Source: Leifsonia shinshuensis
Lineage (GTDB): Bacteria; Actinomycetota; Actinomycetes; Actinomycetales; Microbacteriaceae
Length of the DNA stretch: 64,000 bases
Assembly (NCBI RefSeq): GCF_013410375.1
Contig: NZ_JACCFL010000001.1
Span: forward strand, 1,674,001-1,738,000
Reading direction: 5' to 3'
The notes under the pieces are model-generated. The model had not been told where the DNA came from. It did not search any database and saw only the letters and a program-made list of their open reading frames with translations. The position numbers and the translations under genes were made by a program. Below, in pieces: positions 6,632 to 15,088 of the stretch. Positions within the stretch are counted from its first letter, which is position 1. The number at the start of each line of letters is the position of its first letter.

Positions 6632-9118
6632 GTGGCTATCACTGTTGTGAAGCGGAACGGCGAGCGCGAGCCGTACGACGCCAACAAGATCAACCTGGCC
6701 ATCGAGCACGCCGCGGCCGGTCTGGACGAGAACATCACTTGGGTCACCCAGATCGCGAGCGAGCTGGAGTTGACCCTGTTCGACGGGATCACGACGCAGC
6801 AGCTCGACGAGGCGGTCATCCAGGTCGCCCTGCAGAACGTCAAGGACGACCCGGCGTTCGACACCGTCGCCGCACGCCTCCTCCTCAAGACGATCTACAA
6901 GCGCGTCCTCGGCGACTACGAGACCCTCGACGAGCTCACCGAGCTGCACACCTCGCACTTCCGTGCCTACGTCGAGCGCGGCGTCGCCGAGACGCTGCTC
7001 GACTCGCGCTTTACCACCCTGTTCGACCTCGACAGCCTGGCCGCGCATCTCGACCCGTCGCGCGACGAGCTGCTCAAGTACATCGGCGTCGTCACCCTCA
7101 ACAACCGCTACGGCATCAAGGCCCGCAACGGCGACTCCCTCGAGGTGCCGCAGTACTTCTGGATGCGCATCGCCATGGGCCTCTCCCTCAACGAGGCCGA
7201 CCCGACCGCGCACGCCCTCGCGTTCTACGACAAGATGTCGCGCCTGGAGTACCTGGCGGCCGGCTCCACGCTCGTCAATGCCGGCACCGCCTACCCGCAG
7301 CTCTCCAACTGCTTCGTCATGGAGATGCAGGACGACATCGAGCACATCGCCAAGTCGGTCCGCGACGTCATGTGGCTCACCAAGGGCACCGGCGGCATCG
7401 GCCTCTCGGTCACCAAGCTGCGCGCCCAGGGCTCGCCGATCCGCTCCAACAACACCACCTCGACCGGCCCGATCCCGTTCATGCACACGATCGACTCGGT
7501 GCTGCGCGCGGTCAGCCGCGGCGGCAAGAAGTTCGGCGCGCTCTGCTTCTACATGGAGAACTGGCACCTCGACTTCCCGGAGTTCCTCGACCTCCGCCAG
7601 AACTCCGGCGACCCGTACCGCCGCACCCGCACCGCCAACACCGCGGTGTGGATCAGCGACGAGTTCATGAAGCGCGTCCAGAACGACGAGGACTGGTACC
7701 TCTTCGACCCGCTGGAGGTCGCCGACCTCAACGAGCTGTACGGCAAGGAGTTTTCGCAGCGCTACGCGGAGTACGTCGCGCTGGCCGAGGCCGGAGAGCT
7801 GCGGATGTTCAAGAAGATCAGCGCCCGCGCGCAGTTCAAGGACATCCTGATGAGCCTCCAGACCACCAGCCACCCGTGGCTGACCTGGAAGGACACGATC
7901 AACAACCGCGCCCTCAACAACAACACGGGCACGATCCACCTCTCCAACCTCTGCACCGAGATCACGCTGCCGCAGGACCGGGACAACGTGTCGGTCTGCA
8001 ACCTGGCCTCCATCAACCTGTCGCGTCACCTGATCGACGGCAAGATGGACTGGGAGCGCATCGAGGCGAGCGCCCGCCAGGCCGTCCGTCAGCTCGACAA
8101 CCTGATCGACATCACGGTGTCCAGCGTCGACGAGGCCGACTTCTCCAACCAGCAGAACCGCGCGATCGGCCTCGGCGTGATGGGCTTCACCGACATCGTC
8201 GAGCGCCTCGGCTTCAGCTACGAGAGCGAAGAGGCGTACGCCCTGATCGACGAGATCATGGAGCACGTCTCCTACGCGGCGATCGACGAGAGCGCCGACC
8301 TGGCCCGCGAGCGCGGCGCGTACCCGAACTTCGAGGGCTCGCGCTGGTCGAAGGGCCTGGTGCCCTACGACTCGATCGCCCTGACGGAGGCCGACCGCGG
8401 CGTCCCGATCACGGTCGACCGCACCATCCGCCTCGACTGGGACCGCCTGCGCGAGAAGGTCAAGGGCGGCATGCGCAACGCCACCCTGATGGCCATCGCT
8501 CCCACGGCCTCCATCGGCCTCGTCGCCGGGACCACCCCCGGCTTCGACCCGCAGTTCTCGCAGATCTTCAGCCGGTCGACCTCCTCGGGCAAGTTCCTCG
8601 AGGTCAACCGCAACCTGGTCGAGACGCTGCAGGAGCGCGGCATCTGGCAGGACGTCCGCGAGTCGATCCTGCGCTCGCAGGGCGACATCCAGGGCATCGC
8701 GGCGATCCCGGACGAGGTCAAGGCCACGTTCAAGACCAGCTTCCAGCTCTCGCCGTACGCCTTCATCGAGGTGGCGGCCCGCGCCCAGAAGTGGATCGAC
8801 CAGGCGATCAGCCGCAACATGTACCTCGAGACGCGCGACCTCGGCGACATGATGGACATCTACTACGCCGCGTGGGAGAAGGGCGTCAAGACGACCTACT
8901 ACCTGCACATGAAGCCGCGTCACCAGGCCGAGCAGTCGACCGTCAAGGTCAACAAGGCCGAGGAGATCTCCGGCGGCCGCACCGGCTTCGCCACGGTGGG
9001 CGCCGGCGCTCCGGCCGCGGCTCCCGCCGTCACCGAGACCGCTCCGGCCGCCGCCCCCGCCCGTCGCGGCTTCGGCTTCGGCGGCCTCACCTCCAACGCC
9101 GCTGGGGGTGACAAGTAA
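6632..9118 (+). CDS. nrdA: ribonucleoside-diphosphate reductase alpha subunit with ATP cone, lacking the C-terminal Cys pair
   Basis: This 828-residue subunit reduces ribonucleotides to deoxyribonucleotides. An N-terminal ATP cone (VVKRNGEREPYDANKINLAI) provides allosteric control. The three active-site cysteines appear in LSNCFVM, NLCTEI and VCNLASINL, and the radical-transfer tyrosines in TTYYLHM. The GTG at 6632 is chosen because AGGGAGAGA lies just upstream and the preceding in-frame residues are not family-like. The protein ends in an Ala/Gly-rich stretch of about 55 residues with no cysteine, so it lacks the usual redox-shuttling CxxC tail. A tail-like peptide is encoded separately, immediately downstream, in another frame. 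Confidence 0.93.
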   Translation: MAITVVKRNGEREPYDANKINLAIEHAAAGLDENITWVTQIASELELTLFDGITTQQLDEAVIQVALQNVKDDPAFDTVAARLLLKTIYKRVLGDYETLDELTELHTSHFRAYVERGVAETLLDSRFTTLFDLDSLAAHLDPSRDELLKYIGVVTLNNRYGIKARNGDSLEVPQYFWMRIAMGLSLNEADPTAHALAFYDKMSRLEYLAAGSTLVNAGTAYPQLSNCFVMEMQDDIEHIAKSVRDVMWLTKGTGGIGLSVTKLRAQGSPIRSNNTTSTGPIPFMHTIDSVLRAVSRGGKKFGALCFYMENWHLDFPEFLDLRQNSGDPYRRTRTANTAVWISDEFMKRVQNDEDWYLFDPLEVADLNELYGKEFSQRYAEYVALAEAGELRMFKKISARAQFKDILMSLQTTSHPWLTWKDTINNRALNNNTGTIHLSNLCTEITLPQDRDNVSVCNLASINLSRHLIDGKMDWERIEASARQAVRQLDNLIDITVSSVDEADFSNQQNRAIGLGVMGFTDIVERLGFSYESEEAYALIDEIMEHVSYAAIDESADLARERGAYPNFEGSRWSKGLVPYDSIALTEADRGVPITVDRTIRLDWDRLREKVKGGMRNATLMAIAPTASIGLVAGTTPGFDPQFSQIFSRSTSSGKFLEVNRNLVETLQERGIWQDVRESILRSQGDIQGIAAIPDEVKATFKTSFQLSPYAFIEVAARAQKWIDQAISRNMYLETRDLGDMMDIYYAAWEKGVKTTYYLHMKPRHQAEQSTVKVNKAEEISGGRTGFATVGAGAPAAAPAVTETAPAAAPARRGFGFGGLTSNAAGGDK

Positions 9119-9195
9119 TGAACAGCACCAAGATCGAGGAGTACTACGTGCCCGTCGACCCGATGGACGACCTGCAGTGCGAGTCCTGCCAGTAG
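9118..9195 (+). CDS. 25-residue peptide ending CESCQ, detached RNR redox tail
   Basis: An ATG at 9118 overlaps the nrdA stop as TAATG. It opens a 25-codon frame that ends DDLQCESCQ-stop (TAG 9193-9195). A C-terminal CxxC of this kind is typical of the flexible tail of class I alpha subunits, which passes electrons from thioredoxin or glutaredoxin to the active site. The nrdA product here has no such cysteines. GGGGG at 9104-9108 could serve as a re-initiation Shine-Dalgarno. A simple frameshift fusion is unlikely because the tail frame has TGA at 9109-9111. A peptide acting in trans is an inference. Confidence 0.7.
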   Translation: MNSTKIEEYYVPVDPMDDLQCESCQ

Positions 9196-9201
9196 CCCGT
9201 A

Positions 9202-9268
9202 ACCGCCGAGTACGCACATAATCGACCGGAAACCGCCGAGTACGCAGACAATTCGCGTACTCGGCGGT
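9202..9268. repeat. intergenic palindrome, family B copy 1, plus a direct-repeat half
   Basis: Perfect 14-bp arms ACCGCCGAGTACGC (9232-9245) and its complement (9255-9268) flank the loop AGACAATTC. An extra direct copy of the left arm sits at 9202-9215. The element lies inside the nrd operon between the tail peptide and the beta subunit, so it may attenuate transcription or stabilise the mRNA. Related copies are at 19531-19597 and 34563-34645. Confidence 0.85.
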
Positions 9269-9294
9269 CGCCGAACGAAGAAAGAAGAAGACAC

Positions 9295-10284
9295 ATGGGC
9301 ATCCTGGGAACGGGAATCGAGGAGGGCCTCCTCCTCAAGCCGGTGAAGTACCAGTGGGCGATGGACCTCTACGACCAGGCCGTCGCGAACACCTGGTTCC
9401 CCAACGAGATCCAGCTCGGCGAGGACATCGCCGACTTCAAGCGGATGACCGACGAGGAGCGTCACGCGGTCACCTTCCTGATGAGCTACTTCAACCCGAA
9501 CGAGCTCCTGGTGAACAAGGCGCTGGCCTTCGGCGTCTACCCCTACATCAACGCGGCCGAGGCGCACCTCTACCTCGCCAAGCAGATGTGGGAGGAGGCC
9601 AACCACTGCATGTCGTTCGAGTACGTCCTGGAGACGTTCCCGATCGACCGCGAGCAGGCCTACAACTCGCACGTCGACATCCCGTCGATGGCGCGCAAGG
9701 AGGAGTTCGAGGTCCGCTTCATCAAGCGGATGACCGAGCAGGCGCTCGACATCACGACGACCGAGGGCAAGCAGGACTTCATCCGCAACCTCGTGGCCTA
9801 CAACGTGATCCTCGAGGGCATCTGGTTCTACTCGGGCTTCATGGTGGCGCTGTCGTTCCGCCAGCGGAACCTGCTGCGCAACTTCGGCTCGCTGATCGAC
9901 TGGGTGGTGCGCGACGAGTCGCTGCACCTCAAGTTCGGCATCAACCTCATCCTGACGGTGCTCGAGGAGAACCCCGACCTGCAGACGCCGGAGTTCGCGA
10001 ACGAGATCCGCCAGATGATCCTGGACGCCGTGGAGATGGAGGAGCAGTACAACCGCGATCTCCTGCCGGGCGGCATCCTGGGCCTGAACGCCAACTACAT
10101 CAACCAGTACGTCAAGTACCTGGCCGACCGCCGGCTGGAGGAGCTCGGCTTCGAGGCCGAGTACAAGGTCTCCAACCCGGCCAAGTGGATGGCGACCGCC
10201 AACGACACGCTCGAGCTGGTCAACTTCTTCGAGTCGACCAACACCTCGTACGAGTCGAACGCGAAGGCGTCGAGCGGTCACTGA
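9295..10284 (+). CDS. nrdB: ribonucleoside-diphosphate reductase beta subunit, class Ic-like
   Basis: This 329-residue ferritin-like subunit generates the radical for NrdA. All six metal ligands are present with canonical spacing: Glu70, Glu101, His104, Glu174, Glu208, His211. The residue at the position of E. coli Tyr122 is Phe108 (EANHCMSFEY), and the first ligand is Glu instead of Asp. Both are hallmarks of class Ic enzymes, which use a Mn/Fe centre instead of a tyrosyl radical (Chlamydia type). The class is inferred from residues only. A purine-rich stretch AAGAAAGAAGAAG precedes the ATG. No nrdI or nrdH is nearby, which argues against class Ib. Confidence 0.92.
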   Translation: MGILGTGIEEGLLLKPVKYQWAMDLYDQAVANTWFPNEIQLGEDIADFKRMTDEERHAVTFLMSYFNPNELLVNKALAFGVYPYINAAEAHLYLAKQMWEEANHCMSFEYVLETFPIDREQAYNSHVDIPSMARKEEFEVRFIKRMTEQALDITTTEGKQDFIRNLVAYNVILEGIWFYSGFMVALSFRQRNLLRNFGSLIDWVVRDESLHLKFGINLILTVLEENPDLQTPEFANEIRQMILDAVEMEEQYNRDLLPGGILGLNANYINQYVKYLADRRLEELGFEAEYKVSNPAKWMATANDTLELVNFFESTNTSYESNAKASSGH

Positions 10285-10285
10285 C

Positions 10286-11164
10286 ATGACGATGCGGAAC
10301 TCTCCGCTGATCACGGCCGCCGCGCTGGACGCCGCTTCCGGGACCGAGTCCCTGTGGAGCGGCGCCGGCCGGCGGCGGTCGACGTTGCGGGTGCTCGACG
10401 TGCGCTGGAAGCTCGGCGGTCCTCCCGGGGCCGAGGAGTTCGCGAAGGGCCACATTCCGGGCGCGGTATACGTCGACCTCGACACCGAGCTGGCCGGGCA
10501 CGGCGCGCCGACGGACGGCCGGCATCCGCTGCCCGACATCGACGCCTTCCAGGCGTCCGCGCGTCGCTGGGGCCTGAACGACGGGGACAGCGTGGTCGTC
10601 TACGACGACGTCTCCGGCACCTCCGCGGCCCGGCTCTGGTGGCTGCTGCGATACGCCGGCTTCGAGGACGTGCGCGTGCTCGACGGCGGCCTGGCCGCGT
10701 GGGTCGCGTTCGGCGGCGGTCTCGACACGACGAGCTCCGTCCCTGTTCCCGGGACGGTCGAGCTCGCCTACGGCTCTCTTCCGACGCTCGACGCGGACGC
10801 CGCGGCGGCCATCGCGGCGAACGGCGTCCTGCTCGACGCCCGCGCGGCCGAGCGGTTCCGCGGCGAGGTCGAGCCGGTCGATCCGCGCGCCGGCCACATC
10901 CCCGGCGCCGTGAGCGCGCCGACCGCCGACACGATCGGGCCCGACGGCCGGATGCTCAGCCCGGACCGGCTCGCCGAACGCTTCGCCGAGCTCGGCGTCA
11001 CCGCGGGCACTCCGGCGGGCGTGTACTGCGGCTCGGGTGTGACCGCCGCCCACCTCGCGCTCGCGATGGAGGCCGCCGGACTGCCGGTGCCGGCGCTCTA
11101 CCCCGGCTCGTTCTCCGCGTGGTCGAACGATCCCGAGCGACCGGTCGCCGTCGGTGCGCTGTAA
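10286..11164 (+). CDS. sulfurtransferase (tandem rhodanese domains)
   Basis: This 292-residue protein has two rhodanese-like domains. The C-terminal one carries the catalytic loop with Cys in VYCGSGVTAAH, and CGSGVTA is typical of 3-mercaptopyruvate/thiosulfate sulfurtransferases. It transfers sulfane sulfur to cyanide, thioredoxin or another thiol. It starts 1 bp after the nrdB stop and is probably co-transcribed with the nrd operon or read from its end. A paralogue with a CGGGIAA loop lies at 42370-43281. A GTGCGC/GCGCAC hairpin follows at 11181-11198. Confidence 0.88.
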   Translation: MTMRNSPLITAAALDAASGTESLWSGAGRRRSTLRVLDVRWKLGGPPGAEEFAKGHIPGAVYVDLDTELAGHGAPTDGRHPLPDIDAFQASARRWGLNDGDSVVVYDDVSGTSAARLWWLLRYAGFEDVRVLDGGLAAWVAFGGGLDTTSSVPVPGTVELAYGSLPTLDADAAAAIAANGVLLDARAAERFRGEVEPVDPRAGHIPGAVSAPTADTIGPDGRMLSPDRLAERFAELGVTAGTPAGVYCGSGVTAAHLALAMEAAGLPVPALYPGSFSAWSNDPERPVAVGAL

Positions 11165-11203
11165 CACGTCGACACAGCCCGTGCGCATCCTGGCGCACGC
11201 GTC

Positions 11204-11209
11204 TATCGT
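11204..11209 (+). promoter_or_regulatory. -10 element, probable leaderless promoter
   Basis: TATCGT ends 6 nt before the ATG at 11216. Confidence 0.5.
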
Positions 11210-11215
11210 TCCTGC

Positions 11216-12238
11216 ATGACCGCGCTCGATCTCATCCCCGCCTCCGCCCACGGGAATCTCCCGCTGGGCGAGGTGTGCGACTCGGCGGCGGCGCTGATCG
11301 GCAACACCCCCATCGTCGAGCTGCACGCCCTCCCGTCCGGACTCGACGTCCGGGTCCTGGTGAAACTGGAGGGGCGCAACCCCGGCGGCTCATCGAAGGA
11401 CCGCATCGCCCTCAACATGATCCGCACCGCGGAGGCGGCCGGCGCGCTCGCCCCGGGTGGCACCATCGTGGAGGCCACCAGCGGCAACACCGGGATCGGC
11501 CTCGCCCTGATCGGCCGGCTCACCGGCCACCCGGTGGTCATCGTCCACGCCGCCGACATCTCCGAGGAGAAGCGCAAGGTCCTCGCCGCCTACGGAGCGC
11601 GCCTCGTCGAGGCCGACTGGGAGGCCGGCCCCGACGACCCCGCGAACCCGCGTGCCATCGCCGACCGGATCGCTGCGGAGACGCCCGGTTCCTGGCGTCC
11701 CGCCCAGTTCGCGAACACCGCGAACCCCGAGGCGCACTACCGCGGCACCGGCCCCGAGATCTGGCGGCAGACCGCCGGCCGGGTGACGCACTTCGTCGCC
11801 GCGATCGGCACCGGCGGAACCGTGAGCGGCACCGGAAGATACCTTAAGGAGGTCAGTGGCGGCGCCGTCGAGGTGCACGGCGCCAACCCGGCCGGATCGA
11901 CCTACGACGGCGGAGCGGCCGGACGCATCCTGGTCGACGGCGTCGGCACGGCGTGGCCGCGCGAGTTCTGGCCGCAGACCTTCGACCCGGAGGTGGTGGA
12001 CGAGGTGCACACGGTCGAGGATGGTGTGGTCTACCGCACCCTCCGCCGGCTCGCCGCCGAGGAGGCGCTGCTGCTCGGACCGTCGTCGGCGCTGGCCGTC
12101 GCGACGGCACTGCGCGTGGCGCGGGAGGCGCGGCCCGGGTCGGTCATCGTCGCGATCGCCCCGGACGGCGGAACGAACTACCTGACCAAGGCCTACGACG
12201 CCGACTGGCTGACCGCGGCCGGCGTCGGCGTCGACTGA
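11216..12238 (+). CDS. PLP-dependent cysteine synthase family protein
   Basis: This 340-residue fold-type II PLP enzyme has the Schiff-base Lys61 in NPGGSSKDRIA, the substrate loop ATSGNTGIG, and the phosphate-binding GTGGTVSGTGRYL. It matches CysK/CysM-type enzymes, which join O-acetylserine (or a related acceptor) and sulfide. No CBS domains are present. CysK, CysM or cystathionine-beta-synthase-like activity cannot be separated from sequence alone. The flanking genes (sulfurtransferase, NtaA-type monooxygenase) point to sulfur assimilation or salvage. Confidence 0.85.
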   Translation: MTALDLIPASAHGNLPLGEVCDSAAALIGNTPIVELHALPSGLDVRVLVKLEGRNPGGSSKDRIALNMIRTAEAAGALAPGGTIVEATSGNTGIGLALIGRLTGHPVVIVHAADISEEKRKVLAAYGARLVEADWEAGPDDPANPRAIADRIAAETPGSWRPAQFANTANPEAHYRGTGPEIWRQTAGRVTHFVAAIGTGGTVSGTGRYLKEVSGGAVEVHGANPAGSTYDGGAAGRILVDGVGTAWPREFWPQTFDPEVVDEVHTVEDGVVYRTLRRLAAEEALLLGPSSALAVATALRVAREARPGSVIVAIAPDGGTNYLTKAYDADWLTAAGVGVD

Positions 12239-12312
12239 CGCGGCGCCCCGGCGACGACACGACACCGTACCACACCACGGCCGCCCGTCCGGCCACTGAC
12301 AGCAGGGAACGC

Positions 12313-13614
12313 ATGGCACTCCTCCACTTCGGCTGGTTCCTCGGCGCCGGGTTCGGCGTCCAAGGCTGGGGCGACCCGACCTACGGCGTCGGCTACGACT
12401 GGAAGCAGCCGCCGATCTACCAGGACGCCGCGCGGGCCTTCGAGGGCGCCGGCTTCGACCTCTTCATCATCGAGGACGGCGTCGCCGTGCCGGACACCTA
12501 CGGCGGCTCGGCCGAGGTGAACCTCGCCGCGGCCCGCTTCGTCCCGAAGCACGACCCGCTGCCGCTCGTGCCCTACCTGCTCGGCGCGACCAGCCGGCTC
12601 GGCGTCGTGCCGACGCTCAGCGCGAGCTTCTACGAGCCCTTCACCGCCGCGCGCCTGCTCAGCACGCTGCAGCACTTCGCGGGAGGCCGGCTCGGCTTCA
12701 ACGTGGTGACCAGCGGCTCCGACCTCGCCGCGCAGAACTACGGCCTCGACAAGCAGGTGGAGCACGACCTCCGCTACGACCGCGCCGACGAGTGGGTGGA
12801 GGTCGTCCGCAAGCTCTGGCGCAGCTGGGAGCCCGACGCGATCGTGGAGGACGTCGCGGGCGGCGTCTTCGCCGACTACCGCAAGGTGCACACCATCGAC
12901 CACGAGGGCCGGTTCTTCCGCGTCCGCGGGCCGCTCAACACCGCGCCGGCGGCCGAGGATCCGGTCATGGTGCAGGCGGGCGCCTCCGGTCGCGGCCGCG
13001 ACTTCGCCGGGAAGAACTCCGACGTGGTGCTGGCGCTGGCCTCCACCCCCGAGCGGATGCGCGAGTACCGCGACAGCATCCGCGAGGTCGCGGTGCAGCA
13101 CGGCCGCCCGGCGGACGCCGTGAAGGTGCTGTTCGTCGTGCAGCCGATCCTGACCGCGAACGCGGAGGAGACAGCGAGCGTGCGCGCGGCGCGTGCGGAG
13201 CTGACCCAGGCCGCGATCGACGAGCAGCTCCAGTCGATCAGCTACCTGACCGGGGTCGACTTCAAGACCTTCGACCTCGACGCCCCGCTGCCGGAGATCA
13301 CCACCAACAGCAACCGCGGGACGCTCGACAACTTCGTCTCCTCCGCGCCCGCGGGCTCCACGCTGCGCGAGATCCTGCAGACCCGCGCGAAGAAGGACGG
13401 CCTGGCCATCATCGGCACCGCCGACGAGGTGGCCGACCACCTGGGCGAGCTGGGGGAGGCCGTCGGCGGCGACGGCTTCCTGTTCACCGGCCAGGTGCAC
13501 CCCGCCAACGTGCACCGCACCCTCGACCCGCTCGTCCCCGCGCTGCGCCGGCGCGGGCTGCTGCGCACCGAGCTCGGCGACGGCGGCCTGCGGCAGAACC
13601 TGGCCGACTTCTGA
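12313..13614 (+). CDS. NtaA/SnaA/DmoA-family FMN-dependent monooxygenase (LLM class)
   Basis: This 433-residue luciferase-like flavoprotein is probably two-component, using FMNH2 from a separate reductase. The segments FHW-like LLHFGWFLGAG, LGFNVVTSGSD, and VMVQAGASGRGRDFAGK are typical of the nitrilotriacetate/dibenzothiophene-sulfone/YxeK group, which cleaves C-N or C-S bonds. AGCAGGGA precedes the ATG at 12313. With the cysteine-synthase-like gene upstream and an amino-acid importer downstream, an organosulfur or modified amino-acid substrate is plausible, by inference. It is followed after 2 bp by the lyase homologue, so the two are probably co-translated. Confidence 0.85.
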   Translation: MALLHFGWFLGAGFGVQGWGDPTYGVGYDWKQPPIYQDAARAFEGAGFDLFIIEDGVAVPDTYGGSAEVNLAAARFVPKHDPLPLVPYLLGATSRLGVVPTLSASFYEPFTAARLLSTLQHFAGGRLGFNVVTSGSDLAAQNYGLDKQVEHDLRYDRADEWVEVVRKLWRSWEPDAIVEDVAGGVFADYRKVHTIDHEGRFFRVRGPLNTAPAAEDPVMVQAGASGRGRDFAGKNSDVVLALASTPERMREYRDSIREVAVQHGRPADAVKVLFVVQPILTANAEETASVRAARAELTQAAIDEQLQSISYLTGVDFKTFDLDAPLPEITTNSNRGTLDNFVSSAPAGSTLREILQTRAKKDGLAIIGTADEVADHLGELGEAVGGDGFLFTGQVHPANVHRTLDPLVPALRRRGLLRTELGDGGLRQNLADF

Positions 13615-13616
13615 GG

Positions 13617-15080
13617 ATGGGCACCGTCCGGCTCGGAGTGCAGCCGCCCACCGTCTCCGACATCGTCGCGATCGCCGACGGCGCCCCGGTCGAGCTCGAC
13701 GCGGACGCCCGGGCGACGGTCGCGGCCTCCCGGGCGGTCGTCGACCGCGCGATCGCGTCGGGGGAACCGGTCTACGGGCTCAACCGCCGCCTCGGCGCCG
13801 GGCGCGACGACGCGGTGGCGGACGACGAGCTGGCCGCCTTCCAGCGCCGCACCATCGCGAACCACCGCGGCGGCATCGGCGAACCGCTCACCGAACGTGA
13901 GGCGCGCGCCGTGGTCGCCGCCCGCCTCGCCGGCTTCACGCGCGGGGGAGCGGGCGTGCGGCCCGAACTGGCCGACGCGTACGCGGCGCTGCTGAACGCG
14001 GGCGTGACGCCGCGCATCCCGTCGCGCGGCTCCGTGGGAGCGGCCGACCTGACCGCGCTGGCCGAGGTCGCCGCGGTCGTCACGGGCGCCGGGACGGTCC
14101 TGCGCGACGGCGGCCCGGTGCCGGCCGCGGAGGCGCTGGAGGCCGCGGGCCTCGCGCCGATCGAGCTCGCACCGCACGAGGCGCTCGCCGCCCTGAGCGC
14201 CAACGCGCTGAGCGTGGGCGTCGGTTCGCTCGCGGCCGTCAGCGCTCGGCAGCTCGCGGAGGCGGCCGACCTGGTCGTCGCGCTGTCGCTGGAGGCCGTC
14301 GGCGCCCACGGACCCGCGGGCAACCTCAGCCCCTACACGGAGGCGGTGGCGGAGGCGCGCGGCGGCGACGGGCAGCGCGCGTCCGCGCGCGCCATCCGCG
14401 CGGCCCTGGCCGGGAGCGCCCTGGAGTCGCCGGACCGCACCGTGAGCGTCCAGGATCCGCTCGCCTTCCGCACGGCGCCGCAGCTCCACGGGGCGCTGCG
14501 GGAGGCCGTCGCCCGGCTCCGCACCGAACTGGAGGTGGAGCTCGCCGCGCGCTCGGAGAACCCGGTGGTCGACATCCCCAGCGGCCGCCTCGTCTCCGGC
14601 GGCAACTTCCAGGCCCTCCCGCTGGCACTCGCCCTCGAGAACCTGCGTCTCGCCCTCGCGCACGTCGCGGAGGCCTCCGAGCGGCGCAGCGCCGCCCTCT
14701 CGCTCGCGCTCGCGCCGGCCCGCCGCGAGGGCCGCACGCGCGTCCCCGGCCTCCTGCTCTACGCCGCGGCCGACGCCGTCGCCGAGGTGCGCCAGCTCGC
14801 CGCGCCGGCGACGCTCGGCAGCTCGACGCTCTCCGGCGTCGAGGACCACGCGACCTACGCGCCGCTGGCGCTCCGGCTCCTGCAGCGGTCGCTCGCGCTC
14901 ACCGCTGATGTGCTGGCGATCGAGGCGCTGCACGCCGCCGACCTGCTCGGCGTGCTCGACACAGCGCCGACCGGCGCGGGCACGCGATCCCTCGCCGAGG
15001 CGCTCGCCGCCGCGCTCGCCGCTGACGCGGCTCCCGCCGCCGCCCTCGTCGCGGAGACCACCCACCTCCTCCTCGGCTGA
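13617..15080 (+). CDS. aromatic amino-acid/histidine ammonia-lyase homologue without the MIO triad
   Basis: This 487-residue member of the HAL/PAL superfamily keeps recognisable blocks: VYGLNRRLGAG (cf. YGINTGFG), QDPLAFRTAPQ (cf. QDPYSLRCxPQ), SGGNFQALPLAL, and GVEDHATYA. The Ala-Ser-Gly triad that cyclises into the MIO electrophile is missing: the family block GSVGASGDLAPLA reads GSVGAADLTALA here. The NG of the ALxNGT block is NA. The enzyme should therefore not work by the classical MIO mechanism. It may be another eliminase, a binding protein or a decayed enzyme. The ATG at 13617 follows the monooxygenase stop by 2 bp. Confidence 0.8.
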   Translation: MGTVRLGVQPPTVSDIVAIADGAPVELDADARATVAASRAVVDRAIASGEPVYGLNRRLGAGRDDAVADDELAAFQRRTIANHRGGIGEPLTEREARAVVAARLAGFTRGGAGVRPELADAYAALLNAGVTPRIPSRGSVGAADLTALAEVAAVVTGAGTVLRDGGPVPAAEALEAAGLAPIELAPHEALAALSANALSVGVGSLAAVSARQLAEAADLVVALSLEAVGAHGPAGNLSPYTEAVAEARGGDGQRASARAIRAALAGSALESPDRTVSVQDPLAFRTAPQLHGALREAVARLRTELEVELAARSENPVVDIPSGRLVSGGNFQALPLALALENLRLALAHVAEASERRSAALSLALAPARREGRTRVPGLLLYAAADAVAEVRQLAAPATLGSSTLSGVEDHATYAPLALRLLQRSLALTADVLAIEALHAADLLGVLDTAPTGAGTRSLAEALAAALAADAAPAAALVAETTHLLLG

Positions 15081-15088
15081 CGCCGCCG

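Noticed and set aside
9104..9120. Programmed frameshift joining nrdA to the CESCQ tail
   Set aside because: The tail frame has TGA at 9109-9111, leaving only a few bases for a shift, and no slippery heptamer is visible. TAATG re-initiation is simpler.
6632..10284. Class Ib nrdHIEF operon
   Set aside because: An ATP cone is present, nrdH and nrdI are absent, and the beta subunit has Phe at the radical position.
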